A stretch of 64,000 nucleotides of DNA from Rhyacichthys aspro (Eukaryota; Chordata; Actinopteri; Gobiiformes; Rhyacichthyidae). Location of the stretch: contig CM072152.1 in the NCBI GenBank assembly GCA_036850595.1, positions 23,015,179 to 23,079,178 on the forward strand, written 5' to 3'. The notes under the pieces are model-generated. The model was not told the DNA's origin. It did not search any database and saw nothing but the letters and a program-made list of their open reading frames with translations. This document shows positions 1-13,900 of the stretch, one piece after another (position 1 is the stretch's first letter; every line of letters begins with the position of its first letter). Both the position numbers and the translations under genes were made by a program.

Positions 1-186
1 TTAGTTGGATTTGAACAGCCTTTAATCGCATTGTTTTAGTTGGGTTTTTAGTTGGCTTTGTTCAAATCAATTTAAAACCTGTTCTAATCCAATTAAAACT
101 TCACCTTCTAAATGTTTTGGAGGGCCACGTAAAATATTGCAAAGGGCTGCATTTGGCCCCCGGGACTTGAGTTTGACACATATGGC
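1..186 (+). mobile_element. hAT-like MITE with 21-bp repeats, 3' end only
   Basis: It begins inside units of the type ggatttgaacaggttttagt. It continues with the family-specific tail (accttctaaatgtttt, agggccac, atttggcccccgggac) and ends at the inverted-repeat sequence cttgagtttgacacatatg. It matches the tail of the intact copy at 58928-59369. The 5' part is outside the window. Confidence 0.7.
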
Positions 187-284
187 GTAAATAGAAAGTC
201 TAGAAATAAACACACTTGCGCACATTCATAAACACACACACACACACCCCTAAATACACTTTATAATTCCTACACGATCACACT

Positions 285-520
285 GTTGTTGCCGTATGTG
301 CCAGGATTTAGTCAGTCTTTAGTTAAAATCTTTAAACGAGCAGGGAGAGCGTTCCAGAGGGTCGCTTCTTTCACAGAAAAAGCCGTCTGAAGTCTGAGCA
401 AAAGATGTTTTACAGAATGCAACTTCACAACAAAATAGCAACAACAAAGTAGTTTGGGAGCAAGTCCATTCAAACATTTAAATACAAGCTTCGTTCGACC
501 GAAAGTTTAGACTCCATCGT
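285..520. repeat. Possible dispersed-repeat remnant
   Basis: The string gcagggagagcgttccagag resembles a dispersed sequence I have seen in fish genomes. I cannot assign a family, and no coding potential is visible. The rest of the upstream intron (520-1200) shows nothing specific. Confidence 0.25.
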
Positions 521-1205
521 AGAGAATTACACCCTCCATGTGATATATTCTCTTGTAGATGAGCTTGTAACCTGAGTTTTTGTCTAAATTCTCTTTTGGG
601 AAGTCGTTCACAGGCCACACGACTCTTTTGTGCGACTGAGTATTTAAAGTCTCTCTGCTGGTGCCAGTCAGGCCTCTCTGGAGACCCACTGTTTGTTTCA
701 GCGCTTTGTCTCTTTTAGGAAGGCTGCTGTACTCATATGAATAGGTTATGATGATTATAATTTATTCCCAAAGGTGATGAATAAAACATGTAGCGTGGGC
801 TTCTAGTAAAAAAACGAATGCTTTATTATTTTTAAATCCAAAGTAATGTATTCACAAAAGTTAAATATGTAAAATCTTTGTGATACATAAAGCACAAGAA
901 GCAGAAGAGACTTTATCTGGATTACACTTAACGCTGCAGTGACATTTTTATTTGGACATTTTTAGTTTGTTGTTTATGGGTTTAATCAGCAGGTTGCCAT
1001 AGTAACAGGGGTTAGTTTCTCTGCTTTCTTTTTAGTATTATAAGATGATGAGGCTGTGTTTTGTCAGAATGAATATCAGGTGCATTAAATCCATCCTTAT
1101 TTTTGTCCTTGTTTGAACCTGAAACAACAATTGAACGTGAATTATTAGCAATTGGTTTGTCTCATCATACTTTATTTCAGGATTTCAGGATTCAGAAAGG
1201 CTTGG

Positions 1206-1234
1206 TTTATTTATTTATTTATTTATTTATGTAT

Positions 1235-1269
<35 letters not shown>

Positions 1270-1299
1270 CTTATTTACTTATTTACTTATTTATTTATT
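1206..1299 (+). repeat. (TTTA)n microsatellite
   Basis: A near-perfect TTTA tetranucleotide tract, with a few TTAC variants near the end. It produces a meaningless open frame of repeated YLFI residues. Confidence 0.95.
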
Positions 1300-1737
1300 G
1301 TCTATGGAGCTCTGCTTAATTTTTATTTTAGATTTTATGGGGCTATTGTATAAGACTTTTGATTATACTTAAAGACAGTTATTTACACTGACACTTGAAG
1401 GTATAATCATCTAAATGTGAGTGTTAGGTGTTCTGTGCTTCAGAAGGACAAGAAGTTAAAAATAAATCAGTACAAAGCTTTTTATTCTTTTATTCATTCA
1501 GTAATTAGATGTTTTTTGATGACTGATTTAATATGGTTTTAAATGGCTACCTAACTTTATCAGCCTTAACTTTTTATTCACAACCCCTTTTTCATCATGT
1601 TCTGTTTAAAATTTGAGTGATTTTATACTAACAAAAACAAGTTTACATCAGTAGAGTGAAGAAAATAAATATTTGAGCATATCTTCATTTTAATGGGAAG
1701 GGCTTTAGGCTGTTGCTTTCACAAATTGCTTGTTGCT

Positions 1738-1760
1738 AAAAAAAAAAAAAAAAAAAAAAA
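1738..1760 (+). repeat. Poly(A) run of 23 bases in the intron before exon 1
   Basis: An uninterrupted A tract 63 bp upstream of the splice acceptor at 1824. It may be the tail of an old retroposed insertion, but no element body is recognisable. Confidence 0.6.
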
Positions 1761-1823
1761 GGAATTACCATTAATTAACTATAAAAACTATCACTTAAAC
1801 CAGATTTTTTGTCTTTTTTTCAG

Positions 1824-1941
1824 TTCTTATCTGCACTGCAAATGGGCGACTCTGGAAGAACTGGAGAAAGATCCCAGAATCCACCAGAAAATCAAACGCT
1901 TCAGGACCAAACAGGCTCAGATGAAACACCTCTTCACTGAG
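1824..1941 (+). CDS. chd6: chd6 exon 1 of window: end of chromodomain 1
   Basis: It encodes SYLHCKWATLEELEKDP and the following IHQKIKRFRTKQ helix, the C-terminal half of the first chromodomain. The acceptor follows a run of T ending in cag, and the donor is GAG|GTGAGT. A run of 23 A lies 63 bp upstream of the acceptor. The first base completes a codon begun in an exon outside the window; no upstream coding exon is visible in 1-1823. Confidence 0.92.
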
Positions 1942-4900
1942 GTGAGTCCTGGAGCTCAGAGGCTCTTCTGCACTAAATATTTATCTAAACTCTGTGTGAA
2001 GCAAATCCTGCCTCTTAGTTATTTCAGGAGCTGTGTTTATTTGCATTAACAGCTGCAGTTGATCGCTCCTGAGTTAATTAAACACATGCGAAATAAAGTG
2101 ATAATTGTTTCCTTATTTAAAGCCCCATTTATTTTGTTTTTTTCATAAAATGTTCATATTATATTCAGATGCATGTTCCCTCAAACTTAATCATTTCCTA
2201 AGCTTCTAAAATGACACGCTGGCTTCTTGTTACAAAGTGAGTTAAATGAACAATATTAAAATAACTCTGGCTAGACTCAGCAGTAAGTTTTGATTGTTGG
2301 CTTTATCTGGAGCTGTATTTTCTAAAAGTTATAGAACAAACTTTGATTGCGATACTCTCAGCTGTTTCTCTAATATCCTCTGCTTGGAGAAACAAAAAAC
2401 AAGACAGCACTGATTTTAATGGAGATTTATAGCATTTACTACACTTTCTGCAGCCTTTCTCTGGGGAATAACAGATAAAATCATTATGTTTTACCTTATT
2501 GCTTGTAGTAACTGTAAAACAAGTCTTTTATTCCAACAGCTATTGTCTTTTTTATTTACTTTTAGCACATTTTAGTTTTTAGATGTATTTTATGTATTGC
2601 TTTTTATTCCTCTGAGCTGTAAAACACATCTTTCTTTTACTTTTATTCTTTTTTTAAATGCCCACAATTGTGTTTTTACTTCTGTATTTGTTGTCTTATT
2701 CTGCGGCTCAAACCAATCGCCCCAGGAGGGATTAATTAAGCCTTCTGAATCTGGAATATCACTCACTTTGCATCAAAAGACTCACACTTACAACTAAAGC
2801 CACAGAATCTGTGCATTGAGCTTTACAGAAGTTTAGAAACTCACGTAACAGAGACAGTTCCAGGTCAATGCAGCCGACTGACAGACAAACTTAATTTATT
2901 ATGCAATTTTTTAGTATTTTTGGTTTATTTTGAGGCTATGGTATGGTTTCTTATACATTTTTCACTCTGACATTGGCCTAAAATTGTATAAAACTCTTCT
3001 TTTTTAAGTGCTTATGTCCTCAAACTGTAACTTATCATATTTTTAGAAACCTGGGTTTAAATGTAGTTTATTATTTTGAGATTTTTGCTTGAACATATGC
3101 AGATGACTAAGCAAAAAAAAGAAAAGAAAACACAAACATATGGAGACTCAAAGCAGATGCAGATGTCTCTTACCAAACTTTGTAAAAAAAAGTGTCCCAT
3201 TTTCTTGTTTGAAGTAAAAGCATGTGTCTGTGTGTGTGTCTGCAGCCCGATGAGGATTTATTTAATCCCGACTACGTGGAGGTGGACCGAGTGCTGGAGG
3301 TGGCTGTTACCACGGATACGGAGACGGGAGAGGTAGGCGACAGACGAGCGACAGACGAGCGACCCCGAGGCGGCGCTGCTCTGCTCCGTATCGACTCAGT
3401 CTCGTGTGTCTCCTGTGTGTTTGTGTTCGAGCAGGAGGTGACCCATTACCTGGTGAAGTGGTGCAGTCTGTCGTACGAGGAAGCCACGTGGGAGCTGCAG
3501 GAGGACGTGGACCCGGAGAAAATCAAAGAGTTCGAGATGATCCAGAAGGTGCCGGGGGAACTCAGACATGTGGTGAGTGCAGACGAAACGAGAGGAGACG
3601 GAGAGGAAAAGGAGTTTTAGGAAGAAGACAGCACTAAACAAAAGAGATTACAGTTTTATCTGAATAATCTGTGACTTTAATAATGATAAGGGCAGAAAAA
3701 GTATCACACCGATCAAAGTGAAAAGCCAACATGTCCAGAACAAAATTAATTAAAACTATTCTAAGACAAGATAAACTAAAATAGATTATGTGAGTTAAAA
3801 AGTCTGCTAAAAACAAACTAAAATAGACTGTGCATCTGAAAAAATGATGTCAATAAATAGCAGATTGTATAATAGTTATTGCACAAGTGAAATTGCACAT
3901 TGATTATGAAAATATTGCACAGGTTAAGAACAGTTACGTATTAAAAGTGTTGATTGTAAAGTCTGAGAGCAGCAGGAAGGAAAGACTTGAAGAATCTCTC
4001 CTTCTTTCACCGAGGAGTCTGTCATTGAAGCTGTCATTTATGCTTTGTTCACGTAAACGATGGAGGATTTACATTTCCTTGTTTAGTAAAGTCAGAAGGG
4101 AACACTTGAAGTAGATCTCATTAACAACTGAGAGAAAGAACATATCAAATCAAAACAGCAGCAGCACGAATCACATTTGTTGCTCAGTTTTGTTGTTCTC
4201 TTCATTATTTTACCCAGTTATCGTCTCATTTCTTCATCTGTCCAATCAACACTGGGTCTTTGGCGAAAAAACACATTGTACATTGTTGTCCTTGGTTAAT
4301 ATGTTGGAAGCAGAAGAAAATATGCAAGCGACAAACTATTTTAACAAAAACCACAGTGATTTCTATGTGACTTGACCATTTGACAAACTGCAGATTTTAT
4401 GCACAAATCCTTGTATTTTGTATCTTTGCACATTTGACTTGCTCTGAAAATAAATAAAATATCTGGACAAAGTAATGGAAAATAAAACTTCAATGCGATA
4501 TCCTTATAATAGTGCTGTTGCTATGGCAATCGCCCACTTAATAGACTTGGTCTGTTGTTTTTACTTCAGTATTCAGGCAGTTCCTGTGGCTTAAAGTGCT
4601 TTTTCAAAGAGACAAACTTTTTATGGATTTAAAAGTTGCTTCAGTGTAGTTTTAGCTTTTCAGAGTGTGTCTCACGTCATCAGTGCAGTGTTTATCTAAT
4701 GTTATACAGAGCTTTACTTAGTCCCGACAACACTAAAGGCTATTTCAGGATTTCACCAATGATTCGAGGCTCAAACAAACAGTGAACAGACCCATTTTCA
4801 CTTTGCTCCTGCGTTTTATCAACCCACAGACATAAGCTCAGCATCATTACGGCTTTATTTTTAATCTCTAGGCCTCTCACAGAACAAACACAGGCTTTTC

Positions 4901-7900
4901 TTACTGCTCAGCTGCTCTCCTTGAGACTCTCCACTTGGTCCTTTATTTTCTGCGGCTAATGAGCTTCAACGATGAGTCTGAGATGTAGCTGCTGCAGCCG
5001 AGGCTTTTGTTTGTTTTTGAAATGACATTGACATTTTAAAATCATCCAAAGTACAAAAAGGTTTTATTTTCTGTGAGGTGTATTTATAGCAGAAGTGTTT
5101 TTATCTCCGTAAGTCACACAAATCTGTTTTATACTTGCAACAACGTTATTATTATCACTTTACTACAACCTGGTGACAATACAAGAGGCAATAATTTATT
5201 ATAAGAGATCCAAAATATAAGGAGCAGCCCAGCTTTATTATTCATGTCAAATTTAATCTTGAATGTTGTGACTTAAATGTGTAAATTAGATGTAATGTTA
5301 CACCTCACACTTGTAGTCAACAGCTGAGACTAAAAAAGCCAAAAGGTTAGCCTTAATACTGATATACAGTAGTAGTATTAATATAACATGTATAGAAACT
5401 ACAATAAAAAACATGGATGTATTATTAATGCTCCTCATAGACGACAATGTATAAAAGAGACGCCTTGTATTGCTTAAGACACTTTAAAATAAATGGAAAA
5501 TACATATGTAAAGGCTTTTTGTGCATTCTTTATTGGATGCATATAAAATAAACCCAATTCTGATTAAAAATTAACAATCCAGGTCTAATTATACATCTCT
5601 GATAAAACTCATGGGCTACATTTGCAATTATTACATTAGATTTTTTACGTTCACCTTCTAGTTCTGTTGTTCCTTTGCTTTTAATTTTAATATTATACTA
5701 GATTTATGTCAAGTGTTGTTCCTATACTGCGTACGTAACTGCTTGCTCCTAAAATAGAAATAAAGCGTTATTACGAGGCGATTATAACGGTGCTTTTGTG
5801 TGTTTTGTTGCAGGAGCGTCCTCCTCCAGAAAAGTGGGAGAAGCTGGAGCGCTCCAGAGATTATCGCAATGGGAACCAGCTCCGGGAGTATCAGCTGGAG
5901 GGAATGAACTGGCTACTGTTCAACTGGTACAACAGGTCAGTAGAGTGGGTAATTATATAGATTTACACCAGTTTGAGCAAGACTTTTGGATCATCCTCAG
6001 CTCGGACATCAACATGAACGGCTCTGGATTTTATTTTGCAGGAAAAACTGTATCCTGGCCGACGAGATGGGTTTGGGGAAGACCATTCAGTCCATCACGT
6101 TTCTGTATGAGATCTTCTCGATGGGGATCCGTGGGCCGTTCCTCATCATCGCCCCGCTGTCCACCATCACCAACTGGGAGCGCGAGTTCAGGACGTGGAC
6201 GCACATGAACGTCATTGTTTACCACGGCTCTCAGATCAGCCGCCAGATGATCCTACAGTACGAGATGTTTTACAGAGACGCACAGGTGAGACCTTAGATC
6301 GGGTATAAATATGGTTTGACATGAAAATATTCTCCATAAATGAGTTATCTAATGTTGCATAAGGAACTGGATGTACTTAAGGAGCAGTCTACCGTTATTT
6401 AATACTTTATTTGCAAAGATAAAGGGTAAGAGAGTGCCTATATTCAGCTGTTTCAGGAAGCACTCTCGAGGTTTAAGAATAGACTGAGCTTGAGATGAAC
6501 TGAAGATGACTTGATAATTTGAGAGCTGTATTTATTTCATATTCTCTTACTGTGCATCGTTAGCAGAAGAAAGTAGTGAACATTTCCACAGTAGAATAAA
6601 ATAAACAAATTTGGGTCTAAAGCTAGATTCACCCAAAAAGCTACCAGTATTAAGTCATTTTCAATAGGAAAGGAGAGCAAAACAAGCAAAAGTATCACAT
6701 GATTCAGCTGAATAGAGCTTAACTTCATCTAAATTAGCAGAAATATTAGAGAAATGTCAGCCAATTCCACAAAATAAAATAATAATGGACACCCAAGAGG
6801 AATCAGACTAATGAGTCAAAAAATTCTAGGTCCAGACTCTTCCTTTTACTTCATATTTATTTGTGATTTATGTCTGCTTGTTTGCTGCACTGTTGTTTTT
6901 TTATGCAACATGATGATTATAATGATCACTGTGACGACACTGACAGGAACATAATCAAAACCAGATTATGTCAGATCAGATTTATTCATGGCCAAAAGAT
7001 CTTTATCAATCCAACATGTAATCATATCTTTCTGAAAATAACACCAGTGACTGTAATTATTGGAGTAAACACGTTGGTTTCAATGTTTCTCTGTTTCCAG
7101 GGTAACACTATTCCAGGCGGGCTGAAGTTTCACGGGTTAATCACTACGTTCGAGATGATCATGGCGGACTGTCCCGAGCTGAAGAAGCTGCTGTGGCGCT
7201 GCGTGGTCATCGACGAGGCCCATCGGCTCAAAAACAGGAACTGCAAACTGTTAGAGGGCCTCAAACTCATGAACCTGGTCAGTCGCACTCTCTGTAGCTT
7301 TAAAATGAAAATCAAAAACACATTTACCGAGACCAAGTCGAGTCCGAGGCAGAGAATATTGAGAGAAAGACGAGATTAAAACCAGTGTGTCATACGTTTT
7401 ATTCTTAGACCAAGCTGAAGCTAGTAGAGGGTTAGTGTTTGGTGAAAGAAGCAGATTTAGAGCGATATATTTTGTTTTATTTGCCTTTATTTGATAGTAG
7501 ACAGTAGATAGACAGGATACAGGATTAGATAGAGGGGAAGGAACCGAGCTGGAATCAATCCTGGGTCGTCTGAGTGTGTGGCATAACAGCGCTCTTCCAG
7601 GTGAGCCAACAAAGCAAGATTTTTAATTAAATATATAATGATTGAGGTTTTCTTTCAATCCCAAGAACAGACAAATACACCATTTGTGGTCTTGGTTGGT
7701 CCTGACGTCCAAGACCGAGACAAGACCAAGTAAAACGAGTTCAAGACCGAGACAAGACCAAGACCTTTACAAGACGGTCTTAAGTCTGGTCTAAAGTACA
7801 ACATGACTCGAAGTTGTTCATCATTAATTGCACAAATGTGAAAGGATTAAGCCAGAAACGTCTTAGATGCTGCTTGAATAAGTGTCATAAATGTTTTTTC

Positions 7901-10900
7901 CAGTTGTATGCAAGTTGTCAAAGTGAAAAAATGTGAATGATTCCAGAGTTTTATAGATTTATTGCAATTTACTCTTTTATGTCACACAGCTGTCACATTT
8001 AATTCAGTGAAGATTGACCCACTGGTGATAAAAAAGCTGAAAAATTCAATTCTTTCTGCAGAAAACTCTAATAACGTCCTTGTAATTTTGTTGCATTAAA
8101 AGTGTGTAAGTGAAACCATAGTATTTTAGTATTAAATACAGAGCAAACACAATTAAAAATCTGTCCCAGTAATTATAAGATATCATTTGTACATTTGTAA
8201 GTTTTGTACATATTACTTCAGGTTTGTAAATGCCGTTTTTAGCTCGACTTCTGTTTCTGCGTCATGTTTCTCTAATAAACCACACGGTGAGCTGTTGTTT
8301 TTATGCAAATGTTCCTCCTCGGATGAATCTCACGCAGCGTCCCATATTCTGTGTGTATTTTTACCAGGAGCACAAGGTTTTGCTGACGGGGACCCCTCTG
8401 CAGAACTCAGTGGAGGAGCTGTTCAGCCTCTTGAACTTCCTCGAGCCACAGCAGTTTCAATCAGAAAGCACCTTCTTGGAGGAGTTTGGAGACCTCAAAA
8501 CTGATGAACAGGTGGGTTTTTAGTTCACAGGTTTCACCGAGAGCAAATATAAGTGGTTTTTAAACAGCTTTTTTGTCCCGGGAAGTGAGGGGCTGGAGGT
8601 AAAAATGCGTCTCACCTACATTTTTTTATATTCAAGTGGCAGGCTCTGTCATAAAACATTTACCGTTGTGGATAATGCTCCCACACATGACCTCTGCTCA
8701 CTCTGCTGTGCTCAGGTGAAAAAGCTCCAGGCCATTTTAAAGCCGATGATGCTGCGACGGCTAAAGGACGACGTGGAGAAAAACCTGGCTCCGAAAGAGG
8801 AGACCATTATCGAGGTAAAGCCGGATGTGCTCGTATACAGGAGTTTGTTTAGCACTCGGAAATGTTATAGCTGTAAAATCCCCTGCTGTCGGTGTTACAC
8901 ATTCTGTTGGATAATAAAAAGGGTTTCAGTATCCATCGGGACATTTTATAGGTTTAAGCTGTCCATCAGGGGTTTGTTCGGCTCTGTTCACATGGCTTTT
9001 ATTGTTTATATTTTACTTGCTTTACATTTAAACCAGTTTCTGCAGCTCAGCTTTTCACATTTTCTCAGTTTATTGTTTATGGATAACACAGAAACATTTA
9101 CAAGTGCACAATAAAGTGATCTCTGCTAAAAAAGTAAACATGAACCTACAGTATGTTATATAATAATCAAAATGAACTGCTGATTTTTAAGTTTAAAAAA
9201 AAGAAAAATGAAATCATTGACTTGTTTTTGACAGTTTTTAAGACTCTTGGCTTTAACCGAGCACTATTTACACTTCGTTTTACTTTTATTATCCTTTTTT
9301 TAAGTTGCCTTTTATTATCCCTGTAGGTAAATTCATTCTGTGCCTTCTTGTGTCAGTAATTGGTCATGTTACTAACTAGACTACTGCATGTTTTTTGATG
9401 TTTTTGGGGATGGAGAACATGCAAACTCCGCTCAGACAGGCCCAGGAGTCAAACTCAGGACCTTCTTATTAAATCGATTTAAAGTAACATATGTCCAAAC
9501 AGCATTATCTTCAAATAATGGGGAACAGAAGCTTACATTGCACTTAGAATTGCACTTCTATGGTAGCAACAGTGAAGGTCAAAAATGTACTAAATACTAT
9601 TATAGTTGTTGATTTCTCATTTATGTTTTCTTTTGTTATTGTCTCTGTGTCATAAATGTAAAGTGTCTTTTCGAGTTTCATTTGAAAAGTGCTCTATAAA
9701 ACTGATGTATTATTATTATTATTATTATTAGTAGTAGTAGTCTATTATTGTTACTGAATAAGCTTATATAACTTCATATTCTGCCAGATATTCTGCCCAA
9801 AAGCTTTAAAACATGATTGTCCTGTGAACAAAAACATACTCTGCTCCCTTTTACTTTTAGTACAAAACATATTGTCAGAGTATTAGAAGTTCAATGTAAG
9901 GCGAAGCCCAATGTTTATCCAGTATAATACATGTGGTTAGGTAGTAAATCTTTTTTTTTCTATGTGTCAAGCTGAGAGAGTAGCAGATAAACAAGGTGAG
10001 CCACCAAGGTGCTCCATATTTCCATTACCACAGGCTAATTCAGGATGTAGTTCAAGGACAGGTCAACGACTAGAGTAAGAGCTGTGAGTGTTGTGTTTGT
10101 TCAGGTGGAGCTGACGAACATTCAGAAGAAATACTACCGAGCCATTTTAGAGAAGAACTTTTCCTTCTTGTCGAAAGGAGCGAACCAGCACAACATGCCC
10201 AACCTCATCAACACCATGATGGAGCTCCGCAAATGCTGTAACCACCCTTATCTCATCACAGGTCGGGAAACGCACATCACGAAACGTATTTAACGGTAGG
10301 ATGAACTCAGGAGCCACTTAAAGGACCGTATATTTTGGTTTTTTTTCCCCGCAGGAGCCGAGGAGAAGATCCTGGAGAGTTTTAAAAAGAGTCACAGTCC
10401 GGACGCGCCGGACTTCCAGCTGCAGGCCATGATCCAAGCGGCCGGTAAACTGGTGCTGATCGATAAGCTGCTGCCCAAACTGCTGGCAGGGGGCCACAAA
10501 GTCCTGGTCTTCTCCCAGATGGTCCGCTGTCTGGACATCCTGGAGGACTACCTCATCCAGAGACGGTGAGGCACAGTTCTGTTCATTTTGTCACTTTTAA
10601 AGCAGCCCCAGTTTTATATCATTTAAATAATCTTGTATATGTGTCCGTAGCTACACGTATGAGCGTATCGATGGTCGCGTGAGAGGAAACCTGCGTCAGG
10701 CCGCCATAGACCGCTTCTGTAAACCCGACTCGGACCGGTTCGTTTTCCTGTTGTGCACGAGAGCCGGGGGTCTGGGCATTAACCTGACGGCTGCTGACAC
10801 CTGCATCATCTTCGACTCGGACTGGAACCCACAAAATGACCTGCAGGTAAGTTTCCTACACACTTTTAGGACGAATGAGAAAGCTAGAATGCTCTGAAAA

Positions 10901-13900
10901 CAATGTACAAGCAAAAGGCTGCATGATGTCAGGAAAACGAGCCATATTCATATTGACTTTCCTTAAAACAATAGTCAAAGATCATCCATTTATCAATTTT
11001 CTTCTGTTTATCCGGAGCCAGTTCACGGGGGCAGCAGTTCAAGTACAAAAGCCCAGACTTCCCGCCCCCCAGACACTTGCCCCAGCTCTTCCAGGCTTTC
11101 CCAGGCCAGAAGAGAGACGGAGGACTAAGTCCCACGCCTCATGTTTTTTCTCTGTGGGATTTAAGGCTCTTAATTGTGATTTTATTTTTGATATCCGAAG
11201 GGCAGAAATACCAGAAAAATAATGCAGTCGAAGCATTACACACATTAGCTTATAATATACCTCAGCTTTCCTCTTGTTGTTTTGTCAAATAGGAAATACT
11301 GACCTTCTCGACTGTTCCTAGAAGCCTTTTTTGGAGTAATTCATCTTTGCAATGACTGATTCAAATATTTATTTAATGTTTGAGCTCATTACATGCCAGA
11401 TAGTTGATGAGACTGCATGGATTTACAAATAATTTGACAAATAAAACAAGAAATACACTGTTATCCCATCGTCTGCCGTATAATACAGACCTCAGATCAG
11501 TTTTTTCTCCCGCTCCACGAGGGAGGTTCGACGAGTGTGGTGTCAACTCCTGAAAAACTAGTCTTGTTTCTAAAGCGAACATTGTGGCAGGTGTTTGATT
11601 CACGCTGACATTTGTGAGCCTTCTGGGACGCCGACGGCTGACACGGTGCGTGCTTCAAAGGATGTCTGTGTCTGGAATAATGACGCCAACACTGCGCCAC
11701 CTTTGAAAACGTGCTTTCATCGTGGCATCAAATAGTGAAAGAAATGCCAATAGGTTAAATGCTTATTATTCACCAAAAAACTGAAGGAAAAAAAAACAAA
11801 GAAGTGGGAGTTGAAAAACAATTTGAACTGAATGTTTAAAGAGGAATACAGAACATTTTATTTCCAGAAAAGTTTGAAAGCAGTAAAGACTACTTAGATA
11901 AAAGAACAGATAGCATAGTAAGAAAGTAATCTGAAATCAAGGTTAAAAATGCAATTATTCAGTTCTTCTTATGTGGTAATGTTTCCAAATTAAATGTGAA
12001 CATGTTGTAGGTCAAAAATGTCAAATATTATTTATTATTATGTGGTTTGTTTGCACTCTTTAATACACTGTAGAGGTAAAAGTACATTTTTCATGTAACT
12101 AGCTATGTCAAAATAGAAACAATTCACATTTATAATTACAAAGTGAGCAAAAGGGAAGCAATTCAAGGTAAAAGTTTAAACGATGAAGGAGGTACAAGAA
12201 GGAAAATGTCTTTCAATTTCATACAATATCAGACTAAATCCAGACTCTTATTTGAAGTGAATTTTTAAAGGTTGAAAGCGGAATGAATGAGCCGAGCTTT
12301 AACGTTAATCTCCTGATTCTGCTGAGTCCCGTTGGGGTCGTGGGCGATTGGAGCCTGTCCCAGCAGCTTCAGGCCTGAGGCGGGGTACACCCTGGACTAT
12401 AGCCTGTTAGGAATTGAGTAGGAGCCAGTTTAGGGAGGATAAATCAACTCAAAAAGAAGTCATCAGATTTATGTTGGTGATTATACAGACTGATAAAACG
12501 AAACTGCGACAACACAGAGAGAAAACAACAAGTAGAGGACTCAAAAACTTGAATTAGTGTGTTCTGTAATTGTTGTTTTTAATATCTATGTGCACTGTGT
12601 TTTCGTCCAGGCCCAGGCGCGCTGCCACAGGATCGGACAGAGCAAAGCAGTCAAAGTTTACCGACTGATCACCAGGAACTCGTACGAGAGAGAGATGTTC
12701 GACAAAGCCAGTCTGAAGCTGGGTTTGGATAAAGCCGTCCTCCAGGACATCAACCGCAAAGGCAGCCTTAACGGGGTGAGACACCACTCCGCAGGAACTC
12801 ATACGAACATGTTTTTCTCTTCCCGTTTGGATATTGTGTCCATTTTTAGATGTTTTTTTTTCCCTTCATGTTCAGATACCACTTTTTTCCAGAACAAAAA
12901 TTGCCGATAACAAGAACAGATAGTAGTACCTATTATTTATGAGGCATACACAGATTTCAGAGCGATTTTTCTGTTGTTTTATCAGGGAACTGTTTTGAAG
13001 AAGACTCTTGAACAATGCATACTTTTCAGTTTGCTTTACTTTTCTCATTATTTACAGTAAATATCACCAAACACTGCTGTATAGAGAACTGGAGAAGTGT
13101 AAACTAATCCTGCAGTGAGTAAATCTTCACATAGATGTACTTGAGAAGGTCAAATGTGACTGAATACACTGAGTACTGGTATTAGATCCACCTTATTATA
13201 CTATAGCTTGACACATTGTGCAGAACAAATCTTTTTTTAACCTTTAATCGGATGCAATACGACACCAGTAAATTGTAAGCAAGAGAAAAGTCAATGTATT
13301 GCTCAGTTAAATCTAGGTGGTGACTTATTTTTTTGGTCAGGCAGTGTATTTTCAGTATGTACCGGTCAGTTTTACTTTATAACTATTTATCCTTGATGTA
13401 AACATGGTGAGATTTGTCTTCTTTCATCGTGCACAACCTTCGTTTTGTGAGTCAACAACTAATTTTCCCTGATTTTATCTTTCATCTCACAACAAGAGTT
13501 TGTTTTAGGCATTAGAGACTTTTTAGGAAGTGGTAACTATATGTGTCAATACCCAATAAAACTAAATTGTTGTTCAATCAGTTATAAATAAATGAATAGA
13601 TAAATGAATGAATGATGAGGGTACAGGACTAGAATCTGTCCCATGCACCTGCCATTTCAGGTGTGCAGATACTAAACTTTATGAACGGGAATTGAGAAGT
13701 TTATCTTTATCTTAAATTAAACCAGTCTGTTAATCTGTATTTCTTGATCTGCCGGTGTAGGTTCAGCAGCTTTCCAAACTGGAGGTGGAGGATTTGTTGA
13801 AGAAAGGCGCGTACGGTGCACTGATGGACGAAGAAGACGAGGGGTCGAAGTTTTGTGAGGAAGACATCGACCAGATTCTTCAGAGAAGGACTCAGACCAT

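Noticed and set aside
1103..1372. 89-codon open frame with YLFI repeats
   Set aside because: Produced by the (TTTA)n microsatellite.
5798..6208. 136-codon plus-strand open frame
   Set aside because: It overlaps exons 4 and 5 of chd6 in the wrong phase; the true phase gives conserved ATPase sequence.
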